From the NCBI GenBank assembly GCA_947476285.1, contig CANJPU010000003.1, positions 1 to 64,000 on the forward strand: 64,000 nucleotides of DNA, in the 5' to 3' direction. This document shows positions 26,748 to 37,677 of this stretch, one piece after another (positions within the stretch are counted from its first letter, which is position 1; each line of letters opens with the position of its first letter). Made by a program: the position numbers and the translations under genes. The notes beneath the pieces were generated by a model. The model was given only the letters and a program-made list of their open reading frames with translations. It ran no database searches and was not told the DNA's origin. The DNA is from Comamonadaceae bacterium. GTDB taxonomy: Bacteria > Pseudomonadota > Gammaproteobacteria > Burkholderiales > Burkholderiaceae_C.

Positions 26748-28106
26748 ATGCCTATTCTCGACATACTCTTGCAGACCTTGCGCATCTCGCGCCGTGTGCG
26801 GGCGCGGGAGCTACTGGAGCGCCTGCAGGTCAGCCGCGCGACGCTCATGCGCGCCGTGCGCGCGGCGGGGCTGAGGGTGGTCGCGCGCGGACAGGCAAGG
26901 CGCACGGCGTATGCGGCCCGGCGAACCGTCCGGGGAACTCTTGAGCGATTGCCATTGTTTCGGGTCGATGAGCACGGTCGCGCCCATGAGGTGGCCACTC
27001 TCATCCCGACGTATCCGAACGGATGCGCACTCGAATACCGAGAGCCCTTTGCCTGGCCGCTCGATCGGGACATGGAGGATGGCTGGTTTGACGGCCTGCC
27101 ATATCCCTTGGAGGACATGCGGCCACAGGGATTTCTCGGGCGGCACTTCGCCCGGCACAACGCCAGCGTGTTGCAAGTCAACGAAGACCCGCAGCACTGG
27201 TCCGAGGACGACACGCTCTACGCTCTTGCTTTGCTAGGGAGTGACCACCCAGGTTGCTACATCCTGGGTGAGCCGGCTATGCGTCGCTGGCTCGCCCAGG
27301 CACACCAGGACCCTGCGGTGGTGGACGAAGCGAACTTTCAGGGTGCCTATCTGGCGCTGGCAGAGAACGCAATGGCACTTGGTGTGGCCGGCTCATCTGC
27401 CGGCGGGGAGTTTCCAAAGTTCACAGCCGTGCGCCGACGGGCCGGGGCTTTCTGCCATGTCATCGTGAAGTTCTCAGGCTCTGACACCTCGCCCGGAACC
27501 CAGCGCTGGTCGGACCTGCTCGTGTGCGAGCATCTGGCGCTCAACGCGCTTGCCGACCACCTGCACCTATCAGCGGCTCGAAGCCACATCCTCCAAGCCG
27601 GCGGGCGCACGTTCCTGGAGGTAGAGCGCTTTGACCGTCACGGGGCGCACGGACGCTCGCCGGTGTGCTCCTGGGCTTCGCTGAATGGTGCGTTATTTGG
27701 TCTGGGCGGCAAGCCCTGGACGACGGCGGCGCGGGCGCTTCGCGATAAGGGTTTGCTGGACGAGGCGGGGCTCGAGTGCATCGAGCTGCAGTGGCGTTTT
27801 GGCCAACTCATCGCCAACAGCGACATGCATGAGGGTAACTTGTCGTTTCTTCCGGGACTGCGCGTGGCTCCCGCGTACGACATGTTGCCCATGTTCTATG
27901 CGCCGGTACGTGGGGTGGAGCTTCCAAAGCGCCAGTTCGAGCCCGCCCTTCCTTTGCCTGCCGAGCACAGGTGCTGGATGGCCGCAGCCGAAGCTGCACA
28001 GAAATTCTGGAACGAAGCATCACAGGACAGCCGCATCAGCATAGAGTTCCGCGGCACCTGCACCCGAAACGCGCGAAGGGTAGCCGACCTACTTGAGCGG
28101 CTCTGA
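26748..28106 (+). CDS. yjjJ: HipA-family kinase of the YjjJ type with N-terminal DNA-binding domain
   Basis: 452 residues, close to E. coli YjjJ. The N-terminal 70 residues form a winged HTH (RVRARELLERLQVSRATLMRAVRAAGLRVV), fused to a HipA core: GGEFPKFTAVRR (phosphate loop), HVIVKFSG (ATP-binding Lys), EVERFDRHG, and the catalytic NSDMHEGNLSFLPGLRVAPAYDMLPM. HipA kinases phosphorylate targets such as glutamyl-tRNA synthetase; YjjJ-type proteins carry their own DNA-binding domain instead of a separate HipB. No hipB gene is adjacent, in agreement. The ATG at 26748 follows a region rich in palindromic T/A runs. Confidence 0.87.
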   Translation: MPILDILLQTLRISRRVRARELLERLQVSRATLMRAVRAAGLRVVARGQARRTAYAARRTVRGTLERLPLFRVDEHGRAHEVATLIPTYPNGCALEYREPFAWPLDRDMEDGWFDGLPYPLEDMRPQGFLGRHFARHNASVLQVNEDPQHWSEDDTLYALALLGSDHPGCYILGEPAMRRWLAQAHQDPAVVDEANFQGAYLALAENAMALGVAGSSAGGEFPKFTAVRRRAGAFCHVIVKFSGSDTSPGTQRWSDLLVCEHLALNALADHLHLSAARSHILQAGGRTFLEVERFDRHGAHGRSPVCSWASLNGALFGLGGKPWTTAARALRDKGLLDEAGLECIELQWRFGQLIANSDMHEGNLSFLPGLRVAPAYDMLPMFYAPVRGVELPKRQFEPALPLPAEHRCWMAAAEAAQKFWNEASQDSRISIEFRGTCTRNARRVADLLERL

Positions 28107-28180
28107 GACCTGTGCCATATATCTTCCCCGGCTTCGGAACTGGCCCGGCCAATCCTGCAGCGGCGGAGAGCAGGTTGACA

Positions 28181-28224
28181 AAGCCCTTTATTTACCCCAT
28201 GATTATTGGGTAAATATTGGGCTT
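28181..28224. promoter_or_regulatory. Inverted-repeat operator before the toxin-antitoxin pair
   Basis: AAGCCCTTTATTTACCC at 28181-28197 is matched by GGGTAAATATTGGGCTT at 28208-28224 (15 of 17 positions complementary). A third GGGTAAAT half-site overlaps the antitoxin start at 28240. This is the usual layout of an operator bound by a dimeric antitoxin. The trailing TTTTT could also make it a terminator for yjjJ. Confidence 0.6.
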
Positions 28225-28237
28225 TTTGGGGGCGGTG

Positions 28238-28651
28238 ATGGGTAAATCAAAAATTGGTTTTGAGGTCGATGAAAATGATTTGGCAAACGCCAAGGCTTAC
28301 GTCGCAAAGAACGGCGGCTCACTGAACAAGCTTGTATCCGCGCTGTTCGCCACTCTAGGCAAGCAAGAGACTGCTCGAGCGCCTGTTCTCGACCCATCGT
28401 TGAAAGTATTGATGTCGGTGAGCACGGGGGCGATGTCCATTACGGAAGCCGCCCGTCGCCTCGAATTGCCTGATGCAGGCTACGTCCTTCAAAGATTGGC
28501 TGACACTGGCCTGCCCTTGCCTAGGTTGCCCGAAGAGCTTGTGCTTGGGCAATTGGGCGCTGCACGTGCGGCTCTTGACGATTGCTTGGTGCAACCTAAT
28601 GTCACAGGGAAAAAGAATCGAAAGCGCGTCTCCCGCACAGCCAAAGCATGA
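28238..28651 (+). CDS. Putative antitoxin with N-terminal ribbon-helix-helix-like region
   Basis: 137 residues from the ATG at 28238, preceded by a GGGGGCGG purine run. KIGFEVDENDLANAKAYVAK followed by GGSLNKLVSALFATLG looks like a ribbon-helix-helix DNA-binding domain. The middle (GAMSITEAARRLELPDAGYV, LQRLADTGLPLPRLP) resembles the small HTH-like segment of UPF0175-type antitoxins, and the tail is very basic (KKNRKRVSRTAK). Its stop overlaps the next gene's start by 4 bases (ATGA), and an inverted repeat lies just upstream. Function as an antitoxin is inference from this layout. Confidence 0.65.
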   Translation: MGKSKIGFEVDENDLANAKAYVAKNGGSLNKLVSALFATLGKQETARAPVLDPSLKVLMSVSTGAMSITEAARRLELPDAGYVLQRLADTGLPLPRLPEELVLGQLGAARAALDDCLVQPNVTGKKNRKRVSRTAKA

Positions 28652-29199
28652 CTCGGCTGCTGATTCCGGACTCGGGACCGCTCTTTTCGTTGGCTGCTGG
28701 AAACTTGCTGCCGTTGCTTGCTAACTTCAACGTGGGCATTACAGACATTGTTCGCGATGAAACAGTAAACAAGGGGCAAAAGGCAAACGCCTCCAAGGAA
28801 GCGCAGAGCCTTCTTGACTATTACAACGCGAACTCCGCAAATATTTCTACGTTTCCGACCCAAGTCGGGGCCCTGATTGCGACACAAAGAAGACTTGAGC
28901 CGAACTATCGTCTGCCTCCAAACCTCGGTGAATTATCCATTCAAAGCCTTCTCACTGAATTGGAAATAACATCTCCGTGGGCAAGTCCCGTTGTCTTGTT
29001 TGAAGACAGTTGGTTTCTTAACAATGCCACCTCATTGACCAAGCCATACGTTTTACTCAGCACACAGGCATTTTTGGAATACGCACAAGAAAAGAAGTGG
29101 ATTAAATCCGCTGCAAGAGCCAGGGAGGCGATAGCGAAGGCTCGGCCCATGGCCTACAAGGAGAGCGTGAGCGTCCTCAGCTCAGGAGGGCCGCCATGA
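28648..29199 (+). CDS. Putative toxin with PIN-domain-like features
   Basis: 183 residues overlapping the putative antitoxin by 4 bases. Acidic residues fall at PIN-like spacing: Asp8 in LLIPDSGPLFSL, Asp37-Glu38 in GITDIVRDETV, Glu95 in LGELSIQSLL and Glu119-Asp120 in VLFEDSWF. PIN toxins are Mg-dependent RNases. The chain is longer than a VapC (about 130), with an extra C-terminal helical part. AT content is higher than in the flanking core genes, consistent with transfer. Family assignment is by pattern only; the pair is new to me. Confidence 0.6.
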   Translation: MTRLLIPDSGPLFSLAAGNLLPLLANFNVGITDIVRDETVNKGQKANASKEAQSLLDYYNANSANISTFPTQVGALIATQRRLEPNYRLPPNLGELSIQSLLTELEITSPWASPVVLFEDSWFLNNATSLTKPYVLLSTQAFLEYAQEKKWIKSAARAREAIAKARPMAYKESVSVLSSGGPP

Positions 29200-29335
29200 C
29201 TGTCTATGGTGTCGTCGCTCTTCGCGAAACTGCAACGCCTGCTAGAAAAGACAGGCCCTGCGAAAAACTATCGAGCAGCTTGCGCTAATGGTGGGAAAAG
29301 TTGCATCTGTGTCGGGATTCGACATGCATTGGTCC

Positions 29336-31954
<2,619 letters not shown>

Positions 31955-31973
31955 TCAAACTCTTGAAGGACCA

Positions 31974-31995
31974 AACCCGCCTGTGACGGCGGGTT
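31974..31995 (-). terminator. Stem-loop between dnaN and gyrB
   Basis: AACCCGCC-N6-GGCGGGTT, an 8-bp perfect stem, 46 bases after the dnaN stop and 26 before the gyrB start, with only a weak T run on the minus strand. Could be a partial terminator or a processing signal. Confidence 0.4.
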
Positions 31996-32040
31996 GGGTT
32001 TGCGTGGATGCCAGAGCAAGTCAGGCATGTCGGCCAAGGG

Positions 32041-33147
32041 TTAAATCCGCATCGGCATCACCACGTATTTGAAGGTCGAGTTCTCGGGGATGGTGAACAA
32101 CGCCGAACTGTTGGAGTCGGCCAGTTCCAATTTCACCATCTCCTGGCTCATGTTGGTCAGGGCATCGATGAGGTAGGTGACGTTAAAACCGATCTCAATC
32201 ACGTCGCCGCCGTAGTCGATGTCCAACTCATCCACAGCCTCTTCCTGCTCGGCATTGTTGGAGGCCACGCGCAGAGTGCCGGGTTCAATGTTCAGGCGCA
32301 CACCCTTGAATTTTTCGCTGGTCAGGATGGCCGTGCGCTGAAGGCTTGCCAGTAGCGGCGCGCGGCCCAGCGTAACGGCATTCTTGTGATTTTTTGGTAT
32401 CACACGGTTGTAGTCGGGGAACTTGCCTTCGACCAGCTTGGTGACGAATTCCATGCCTTCAAAACTGAACTTCGCCTGGTTGTTGGCGAACTGCATTTCG
32501 ATGGCGCCTTCTGCATCCGAAAGCAGGCGCTGCATTTCCAGCACTGTCTTGCGCGGAAGGATGACTTCCTGCCTTGGAACTTCCACGTCCAGCGTTGCGC
32601 TGGCATAGGCCAGACGGTGCCCATCGGTGGCCACCAGGCTGAGCTGCTTGCCCTCGGCCACGAACAGAATGCCGTTGAGGTAGTAGCGAATGTCATGCAC
32701 CGCCATCGCGAAGGAAACCTGGTTTAGAAGGTCCTTGAGCGTCTTTTGCGGCACGCTGAAAATCGGCCCGAAATTGGCGGCTTCCTGGACCAGCGGAAAA
32801 TCTTCAGCGGGCATGGTCTGCAAGGTGAACTTACTCTTTCCGCCCTTGAGAACCAACTTGTTTTGACTGGACTCGAGACTCACCGTCTGATCGCTGGGCA
32901 TGGTGCGCAAAATGTCGATCAGCTTGCGTGCGCCCACCGTGGTGGTGAAGTTGCCGCTGTCGCCGTCGAGCTGCGCGGTGGTGCGAATCTGGATCTCAAG
33001 GTCGCTGGTGGTGAGCTGCAGCGACTCGCCCGTCTTGCGAATCAGCACGTTGGCCAGAATTGGCAGGGTGTGCCGGCGCTCCACAATGCCGGAAACCGAT
33101 TGCAGAACCGAGAGCAGCCTGTCTTGCGTTGCCTTCAGGACGATCAT
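32041..33147 (-). CDS. dnaN: DNA polymerase III beta sliding clamp
   Basis: 368 residues, usual length. N-terminus MIVLKATQDRLLSVLQSVSG, KLIDILRTMPSDQTVSLESS, IRYYLNGILFVAEGKQLSLVATDGHRLA and the terminal YVVMPMRI are standard for DnaN, whose ring tethers polymerase to DNA. Second gene of dnaA-dnaN-gyrB on the minus strand. Its upstream gap carries the proposed unwinding element. Confidence 0.97.
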   Translation of the reverse strand: MIVLKATQDRLLSVLQSVSGIVERRHTLPILANVLIRKTGESLQLTTSDLEIQIRTTAQLDGDSGNFTTTVGARKLIDILRTMPSDQTVSLESSQNKLVLKGGKSKFTLQTMPAEDFPLVQEAANFGPIFSVPQKTLKDLLNQVSFAMAVHDIRYYLNGILFVAEGKQLSLVATDGHRLAYASATLDVEVPRQEVILPRKTVLEMQRLLSDAEGAIEMQFANNQAKFSFEGMEFVTKLVEGKFPDYNRVIPKNHKNAVTLGRAPLLASLQRTAILTSEKFKGVRLNIEPGTLRVASNNAEQEEAVDELDIDYGGDVIEIGFNVTYLIDALTNMSQEMVKLELADSNSSALFTIPENSTFKYVVMPMRI

Positions 33148-33415
33148 GTCAACCTCTTCTCTTTATTTCTTTAATTTAGATTAGTAGTAGCTAGATAAGG
33201 GAGCGGGTCCGCTGTGGACAACCGCTATTTTCCCCTTTTTTATCAAGCACTTGCCCAAATAAAAACACTGTGCTTAGGTGTGCTTCCGTGGTGTACGCCC
33301 GGCATGGATAACTTTCTCTGCCAGCCATTTTGTGTGGATAAGGTGTCAGTTGTGCCAGATCTATCCCCAGGCTTGTTATATGCGAACTTTAAACGTAATA
33401 AAGGACCTGTCATTT
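33148..33415. other. Proposed chromosomal origin core (dnaN-dnaA gap)
   Basis: An AT-rich stretch next to dnaN (33161-33198) contains TAGTAGTAG at 33182-33190 and CTAG just after. Then comes a GC-rich spacer (33199-33212) and the DnaA box TGTGGACAA at 33213-33221. Further boxes: perfect TGTGGATAA at 33333-33341, and two with two mismatches at 33303 and 33361. Order and spacing match the 'DnaA box, GC-rich, DnaA-trio' basal unwinding element known from B. subtilis, also placed between dnaA and dnaN. Origin function is inference. Confidence 0.6.
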
Positions 33416-34828
33416 TCAGCCCTTCAGCGTTTGTTCCAGCACATGAAGTTGCTGATTGAGCTCTGTCATTTGCTGGCGTTCGCCGCCGATCTTGCGTACC
33501 GCATGCAGTACCGTGGTGTGGTCACGCCCGCCAAACAGTTCACCGATTTCGGGCAGGCTCTTCTGGGTTAACTCCTTGGCCAGGTACATCGCGATCTGAC
33601 GGGGCCGGGCGATCGATGCCGGGCGCTTCTTGGAATACATGTCGGCGACCTTGATCTTGTAATAATCGGCCACCGTTTTTTGTATGTTTTCAACCGAAAT
33701 CTGTCGGTTCTGAATGGAAAGCAGGTCGCGCAAGGCCTCACGTGCCAACTGGATGGAGATTTCTTTCTGGTTGAAGCGTGAGTAAGCCAGGATTTTACGC
33801 AGAGCGCCTTCCAACTCCCGTACGTTCGATCGGACGTTCTTGGCCACGAAAAAAGCCACTTCTTCTGGCATCTCAGCGCTTTCAGCCCGCGCTTTATTGA
33901 TCAGAATGGCCACTCTCATTTCCAGCTCAGGCGGCTCGATCGCCACCGTCAAGCCGGAATCGAAGCGCGAAACCAACCTCTCGTGGATGTCCGCCAAACC
34001 CTTCGGATAGGTGTCGCTGGTCATCACGATGTGGGACTTTTTGGCTAGAAGCGCCTCAAAAGCGTTAAAGAACTCTTCCTGGGTGCGGTCCTTGTTGGCG
34101 AAGAATTGGACATCGTCGATCAGCAGCAGATCCAGCGAATGGTAGCGCTCCTTGAATTCATCAAAAGTCTTGCGCTGGTACGCCTTGACCACATCTGACA
34201 CGAATTGTTCGGAATGGATGTAGAGAACTTTGCTGCCGGGCCGGTCGGCCAGCAGTTTGTTGCCCACGGCATGCATCAAATGAGTCTTACCCAATCCGAC
34301 GCCGCCATAGATGAAGAGTGGGTTGTAGAGTTGACCAGGCATACCTGACACATGCATGGCCGCGGCGCGTGCCATTCGATTGGCTGTGCCTTCGACCAGG
34401 GTGTCGAAAGTCAAGGCAGTGTTCAGGCGGTTCTTGAAGCCGGCGGCCGCTCCGTCATCATTGATTTCAGCCGGCTCACGCACCGGACTCAATTCAGGGG
34501 AAGAGGGGGTGCTGTAAGAGCGGGCCGATATTTCTCTGGGTGCAAGCGCTAACTCAAGATGAACCGATTGCCCATAAATCTTTTCCAGAAGGCTGGCGAT
34601 ACGACCTGAATACTGAGCCCGCACCCAGTCCAGTTTGAAGCGATTTGCAACGAAGATGGTGACCTTGGAGAAGTCCTCGGAAACCTGGGCGACAAGTGGC
34701 TTGATCCAGGTGTTGAACTGCTGCTCGGGCAGCTCCTGGGCCAACTGGTCGAGGCAGGCTTGCCACAGGCTGCCCCCCGCCCCATGGCCGGCGTTGACCG
34801 CCAGACTCTTGTGTTGCCCCTCACTCAT
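33416..34828 (-). CDS. dnaA: Chromosomal replication initiator DnaA
   Basis: 470 residues. Domain I ([25 protein letters not shown]), a short linker, the AAA+ domain with [21 protein letters not shown] and [20 protein letters not shown], and the C-terminal DNA-binding domain with the DnaA signature [17 protein letters not shown] are all present. DnaA opens the origin and controls its own gene. DnaA boxes flank the gene: perfect sites at 33333 and 34894 and near matches at 33213 and 34845. Confidence 0.98.
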   Translation of the reverse strand: MSEGQHKSLAVNAGHGAGGSLWQACLDQLAQELPEQQFNTWIKPLVAQVSEDFSKVTIFVANRFKLDWVRAQYSGRIASLLEKIYGQSVHLELALAPREISARSYSTPSSPELSPVREPAEINDDGAAAGFKNRLNTALTFDTLVEGTANRMARAAAMHVSGMPGQLYNPLFIYGGVGLGKTHLMHAVGNKLLADRPGSKVLYIHSEQFVSDVVKAYQRKTFDEFKERYHSLDLLLIDDVQFFANKDRTQEEFFNAFEALLAKKSHIVMTSDTYPKGLADIHERLVSRFDSGLTVAIEPPELEMRVAILINKARAESAEMPEEVAFFVAKNVRSNVRELEGALRKILAYSRFNQKEISIQLAREALRDLLSIQNRQISVENIQKTVADYYKIKVADMYSKKRPASIARPRQIAMYLAKELTQKSLPEIGELFGGRDHTTVLHAVRKIGGERQQMTELNQQLHVLEQTLKG

Positions 34829-35033
34829 TATTGGCTATTGCCTCTGTGGATATATTCATTCTAGGAAGGGCGCGATTCTAGATTATCAAAGCCTTATCCA
34901 CAAAGATGATTTTAATATGAGGGGATCGGTCCAATGACAAGTTCGAAAGGTGGTGAAAGAGGCTTTACAGCGCTATGTCGTTGCCGTCATTGAGAAATTC
35001 AGTGATAATCGTGGGTTTCCCTTAGAGCCAATC
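34829..35033. promoter_or_regulatory. dnaA-rpmH divergent control region with DnaA boxes
   Basis: Contains TGTGGATAT (34845-34853) and a perfect TTATCCACA (34894-34902) in an AT-rich stretch that also has ATTATCAAAG and GATTTTAATATG. It separates the divergent dnaA and rpmH genes, so it likely holds both promoters and DnaA autoregulation, and may be part of the origin. Confidence 0.6.
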
Positions 35034-35168
35034 ATGAAACGCACCTACCAACCCTCCAAAGTGCGCCGCGCACGTACCCACGGCTTTCTCGTTCGGATGA
35101 AGACACGCGGTGGCCGCGCTGTCATCAACGCACGCCGAGCCAAGGGCCGCAAGCGTCTGGCTGTCTGA
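35034..35168 (+). CDS. rpmH: Ribosomal protein L34
   Basis: 44 residues, [20 protein letters not shown] then a basic tail ending GRKRLAV: the invariant L34 sequence. First gene of rpmH-rnpA-yidD-yidC, divergent from dnaA. The longer upstream frame is rejected because the family always starts at this Met. Confidence 0.98.
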   Translation: MKRTYQPSKVRRARTHGFLVRMKTRGGRAVINARRAKGRKRLAV

Positions 35169-35206
35169 GCCGGCCTCCCGCCGGCCGGGCCTCGCAGCGC
35201 ACTGAT

Positions 35207-35605
35207 GTGCAGCGGCTGAAGACACGGGCGCAGTTCCAGGCCGTCATGGCGGGCGCCACTGTATCGCGTACCGCGCACTTCGTGTTGCACCGCGTTGCGC
35301 TGAGCGTGCCATCCCCCACAGGGCCTGAGTCCTTGCGACCGCAGGCCCTGTTTGTTGTGCAGGAGCCTTGGATAGGCGCGCTGATACCAAAGCGCTGGGC
35401 CAAGAGGGCGGTCACGCGAAATGCCATCAAACGACAAATTTATATCGTGAGCCAGGCCATCGAACCCCAGTTGCCTCTTGCCGCCCATGTGGTGCGGCTG
35501 CGGTCGGGCTTTGACCGTACCCAATTCGTGAGTGCCACCTCGGATGCATTAAAGCGCGCCGTGCGGACCGAGTTGCAGGCGCTCTTTAGCCGGGCGGCAG
35601 CATGA
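35207..35605 (+). CDS. rnpA: Ribonuclease P protein component
   Basis: 132 residues from a GTG at 35207 (V/MQRLKTRAQFQAVMAG). The RNP motif appears as KRWAKRAVTRNAIKRQIYIV, followed by VVRLRSGFD. It binds the RNase P RNA to mature tRNA 5' ends. GTG start is supported by the N-terminal family sequence; an ATG two bases earlier is out of frame. Stop overlaps yidD by 4 bases. Confidence 0.92.
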   Translation: MQRLKTRAQFQAVMAGATVSRTAHFVLHRVALSVPSPTGPESLRPQALFVVQEPWIGALIPKRWAKRAVTRNAIKRQIYIVSQAIEPQLPLAAHVVRLRSGFDRTQFVSATSDALKRAVRTELQALFSRAAA

Positions 35606-35874
35606 TCCGCTCTCTGCTGATCGCGTTGGTCAAGGGCTATCGGCTCTTGCTCAGTCCGTGGCTGGGCTCATCTTGCCGGTTCGCGCCCACCTGCTCGGCC
35701 TATTCGCTGCAGGCGCTTGAGCAGCATGGCGCCGCTGCTGGCACCTACCTCACGTTGGCGCGTCTCGCGCGATGCCATCCCTGGTGCGAAGGCGGGCATG
35801 ACCCGGTGCCTGCCCAGGCGCCCAGCATCTTTGCCGCCTTGCATCCTTCCTTTTCCAAGAAGAAGTCTTCATGA
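35602..35874 (+). CDS. yidD: Membrane protein insertion efficiency factor YidD
   Basis: 90 residues. LIALVKGYRLLLSPWLGSSC, RFAPTCSAYSLQALEQHG and RLARCHPWCEGGHDPVP are the conserved Cys-containing YidD motifs. It helps YidC insert inner-membrane proteins. It overlaps rnpA and yidC by 4 bases each, so the three are translationally coupled. Confidence 0.95.
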   Translation: MIRSLLIALVKGYRLLLSPWLGSSCRFAPTCSAYSLQALEQHGAAAGTYLTLARLARCHPWCEGGHDPVPAQAPSIFAALHPSFSKKKSS

Positions 35875-37571
35875 ATGACATTCGCCGCACCATTTTGTGG
35901 GTGATCTTCGGTTTTTCCATGGTGTTGCTATGGGACCAATGGCAGATCCATAACGGAGGCAAGCCTACATTTTTCCCCGGCGCGCCCACAGCGCCCGCGC
36001 CTACCACCAAGGCACCCGCATCTGGCGTGCCATCCGCCGCAGTGCCCGCAGCTGCCAACGCAGCAGCACCGACCCCAGCCGGAATGGTCCCGGGTGGCGC
36101 GCCGGCCAGCGCAGGAGTCGCGCCAGCGGTCAAGGGAGAGAAATTCACCGTCACCACTGACTTGCTTCGCCTGACATTCGACACCGTGGGCGGATCGCTG
36201 GTGCGCACCGAGTTCCTCAACGTGGCAGGAGAAGACAAGGCCGGCCACTATGTCTTGCTCGATGACAGCGCGGGCCGCAAGTACGTGGCCGAGACCGGCT
36301 TGATCGGCGGCGATTTTCCCAATCACACGACGATCATGAGCGCAAGCGGGGCGCGGGAGCTCAAGGAAGGGGCCAACGAGCTTGTGTTGAAGTTCGAATC
36401 ACCCGAACAAGGTGGCGTGCGGTTTATCAAGACCTACACGTTCAAGCGCGGCGCCTACGAAGCCACCGTACGTCACGAGGTGATCAATGCCGGCGCCGCG
36501 CCAGCTTCGCCGCAGCTTTACCTGCAGTTGGTTCGCGAGAATTTCAAGCTGCCAGGTGACTCTTCCTTCTACTCCACCTTCACCGGCCCGGCCGTCTACA
36601 CCGAAGCGAAGAAATTCCAGAAGGTCGACCAGAGCGACATCGAGAAGAACAAGGCCGATTTCCAGAAGGAATCTTCCAACGGCTATGTGGCCATGGTGCA
36701 GCATTACTTCGCCAGTGCGTGGATCCTGCCCGACGGAATCAAGAGAGAGCTGTTCGCTCGCAAGGTCGACACCAACTTCTACTCGGTTGGCATGATTGCC
36801 TCTCTGGGCCCAATCGCTCCAGGAAGCAACAAGGCGGTAGAGGCGACATTCTTCGCTGGTCCCCAGGAAGAAAATTTGATGGAAAAAATCGCTCCCGGCC
36901 TGGAACTGGTCAAGGACTACGGCTGGCTCACCATTCTGGCCAAGCCTCTGTATTGGTTGTTAACCCAGTTGTACAGCTTCCTGCACAACTGGGGCTGGGC
37001 CATCATGGCGCTGGTGCTGACCATCAAGATTGCGTTCTACTGGTTGCAGGCCAAAGGCTATGAGAGCATGGCCAAGATGAAGGCCATCAACCCCAAGGTC
37101 ATGGCCATGCGCGAGCGCTTCAAAGACAACCCGCAGCAGATGCAACAGGAGATGATGCGCATCTACCGCGAAGAAAAGGTCAATCCGATGGGTGGCTGCT
37201 TCCCCATCATGGTTCAGATCCCCGTGTTCATCGCGCTTTACTGGGTGTTGCTGTCCAGCGTGGAAATGCGCAGCGCGCCCTGGATTGGCTGGATCAAGGA
37301 TTTGTCCGCCCCCGATCCTTTCTTCATCCTGCCGGTGGTGATGACCTTGACCACCATGTTGCAGACCGCGCTCAACCCCACGCCGCCAGACCCGATGCAG
37401 GCCAAGCTGATGTGGTTCATGCCGCTGGCATTCAGCGTGATGTTCTTCTTTTTCCCCTCGGGCTTGGTGCTGTACTGGATCACCAACAACGTGCTGTCCA
37501 TCGCACAGCAGTGGCTGATCAACACGCGCATGGGCGTGCCGCCGCAATTCAACTTGCCCAAGTTCAGGTAG
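35871..37571 (+). CDS. yidC: Membrane protein insertase YidC
   Basis: 566 residues. N-terminal anchor ILWVIFGFSMVLLWDQWQI, an Ala/Pro-rich linker (about residues 35-85), the periplasmic domain, then the insertase core: WGWAIMALVLTIKIAFYWLQ, KAINPKVMAMRERFKDNPQQ, NPMGGCFPIMVQIPVFIALY and GLVLYWITNNVLSIAQQW. It inserts membrane proteins alone or with SecYEG. A terminator follows its stop by about 20 bases. Confidence 0.97.
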   Translation: MNDIRRTILWVIFGFSMVLLWDQWQIHNGGKPTFFPGAPTAPAPTTKAPASGVPSAAVPAAANAAAPTPAGMVPGGAPASAGVAPAVKGEKFTVTTDLLRLTFDTVGGSLVRTEFLNVAGEDKAGHYVLLDDSAGRKYVAETGLIGGDFPNHTTIMSASGARELKEGANELVLKFESPEQGGVRFIKTYTFKRGAYEATVRHEVINAGAAPASPQLYLQLVRENFKLPGDSSFYSTFTGPAVYTEAKKFQKVDQSDIEKNKADFQKESSNGYVAMVQHYFASAWILPDGIKRELFARKVDTNFYSVGMIASLGPIAPGSNKAVEATFFAGPQEENLMEKIAPGLELVKDYGWLTILAKPLYWLLTQLYSFLHNWGWAIMALVLTIKIAFYWLQAKGYESMAKMKAINPKVMAMRERFKDNPQQMQQEMMRIYREEKVNPMGGCFPIMVQIPVFIALYWVLLSSVEMRSAPWIGWIKDLSAPDPFFILPVVMTLTTMLQTALNPTPPDPMQAKLMWFMPLAFSVMFFFFPSGLVLYWITNNVLSIAQQWLINTRMGVPPQFNLPKFR

Positions 37572-37591
37572 CCGGCTACTCAGCCGCTACA

Positions 37592-37627
37592 GCCAAGGGC
37601 CGCCACAAGCGGCCCTTGGCGTTTCTT
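37592..37627 (+). terminator. Rho-independent terminator after yidC
   Basis: GCCAAGGGCCGC-CACAA-GCGGCCCTTGGC, a perfect 12-bp stem, then GTTTCTT. It separates yidC from mnmE, implying a separate mnmE promoter. Confidence 0.85.
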
Positions 37628-37677
37628 GCAACCCTATCCGTGCCGTCAAGCCCGTGCGGAGGCGACAATAAAGGACC

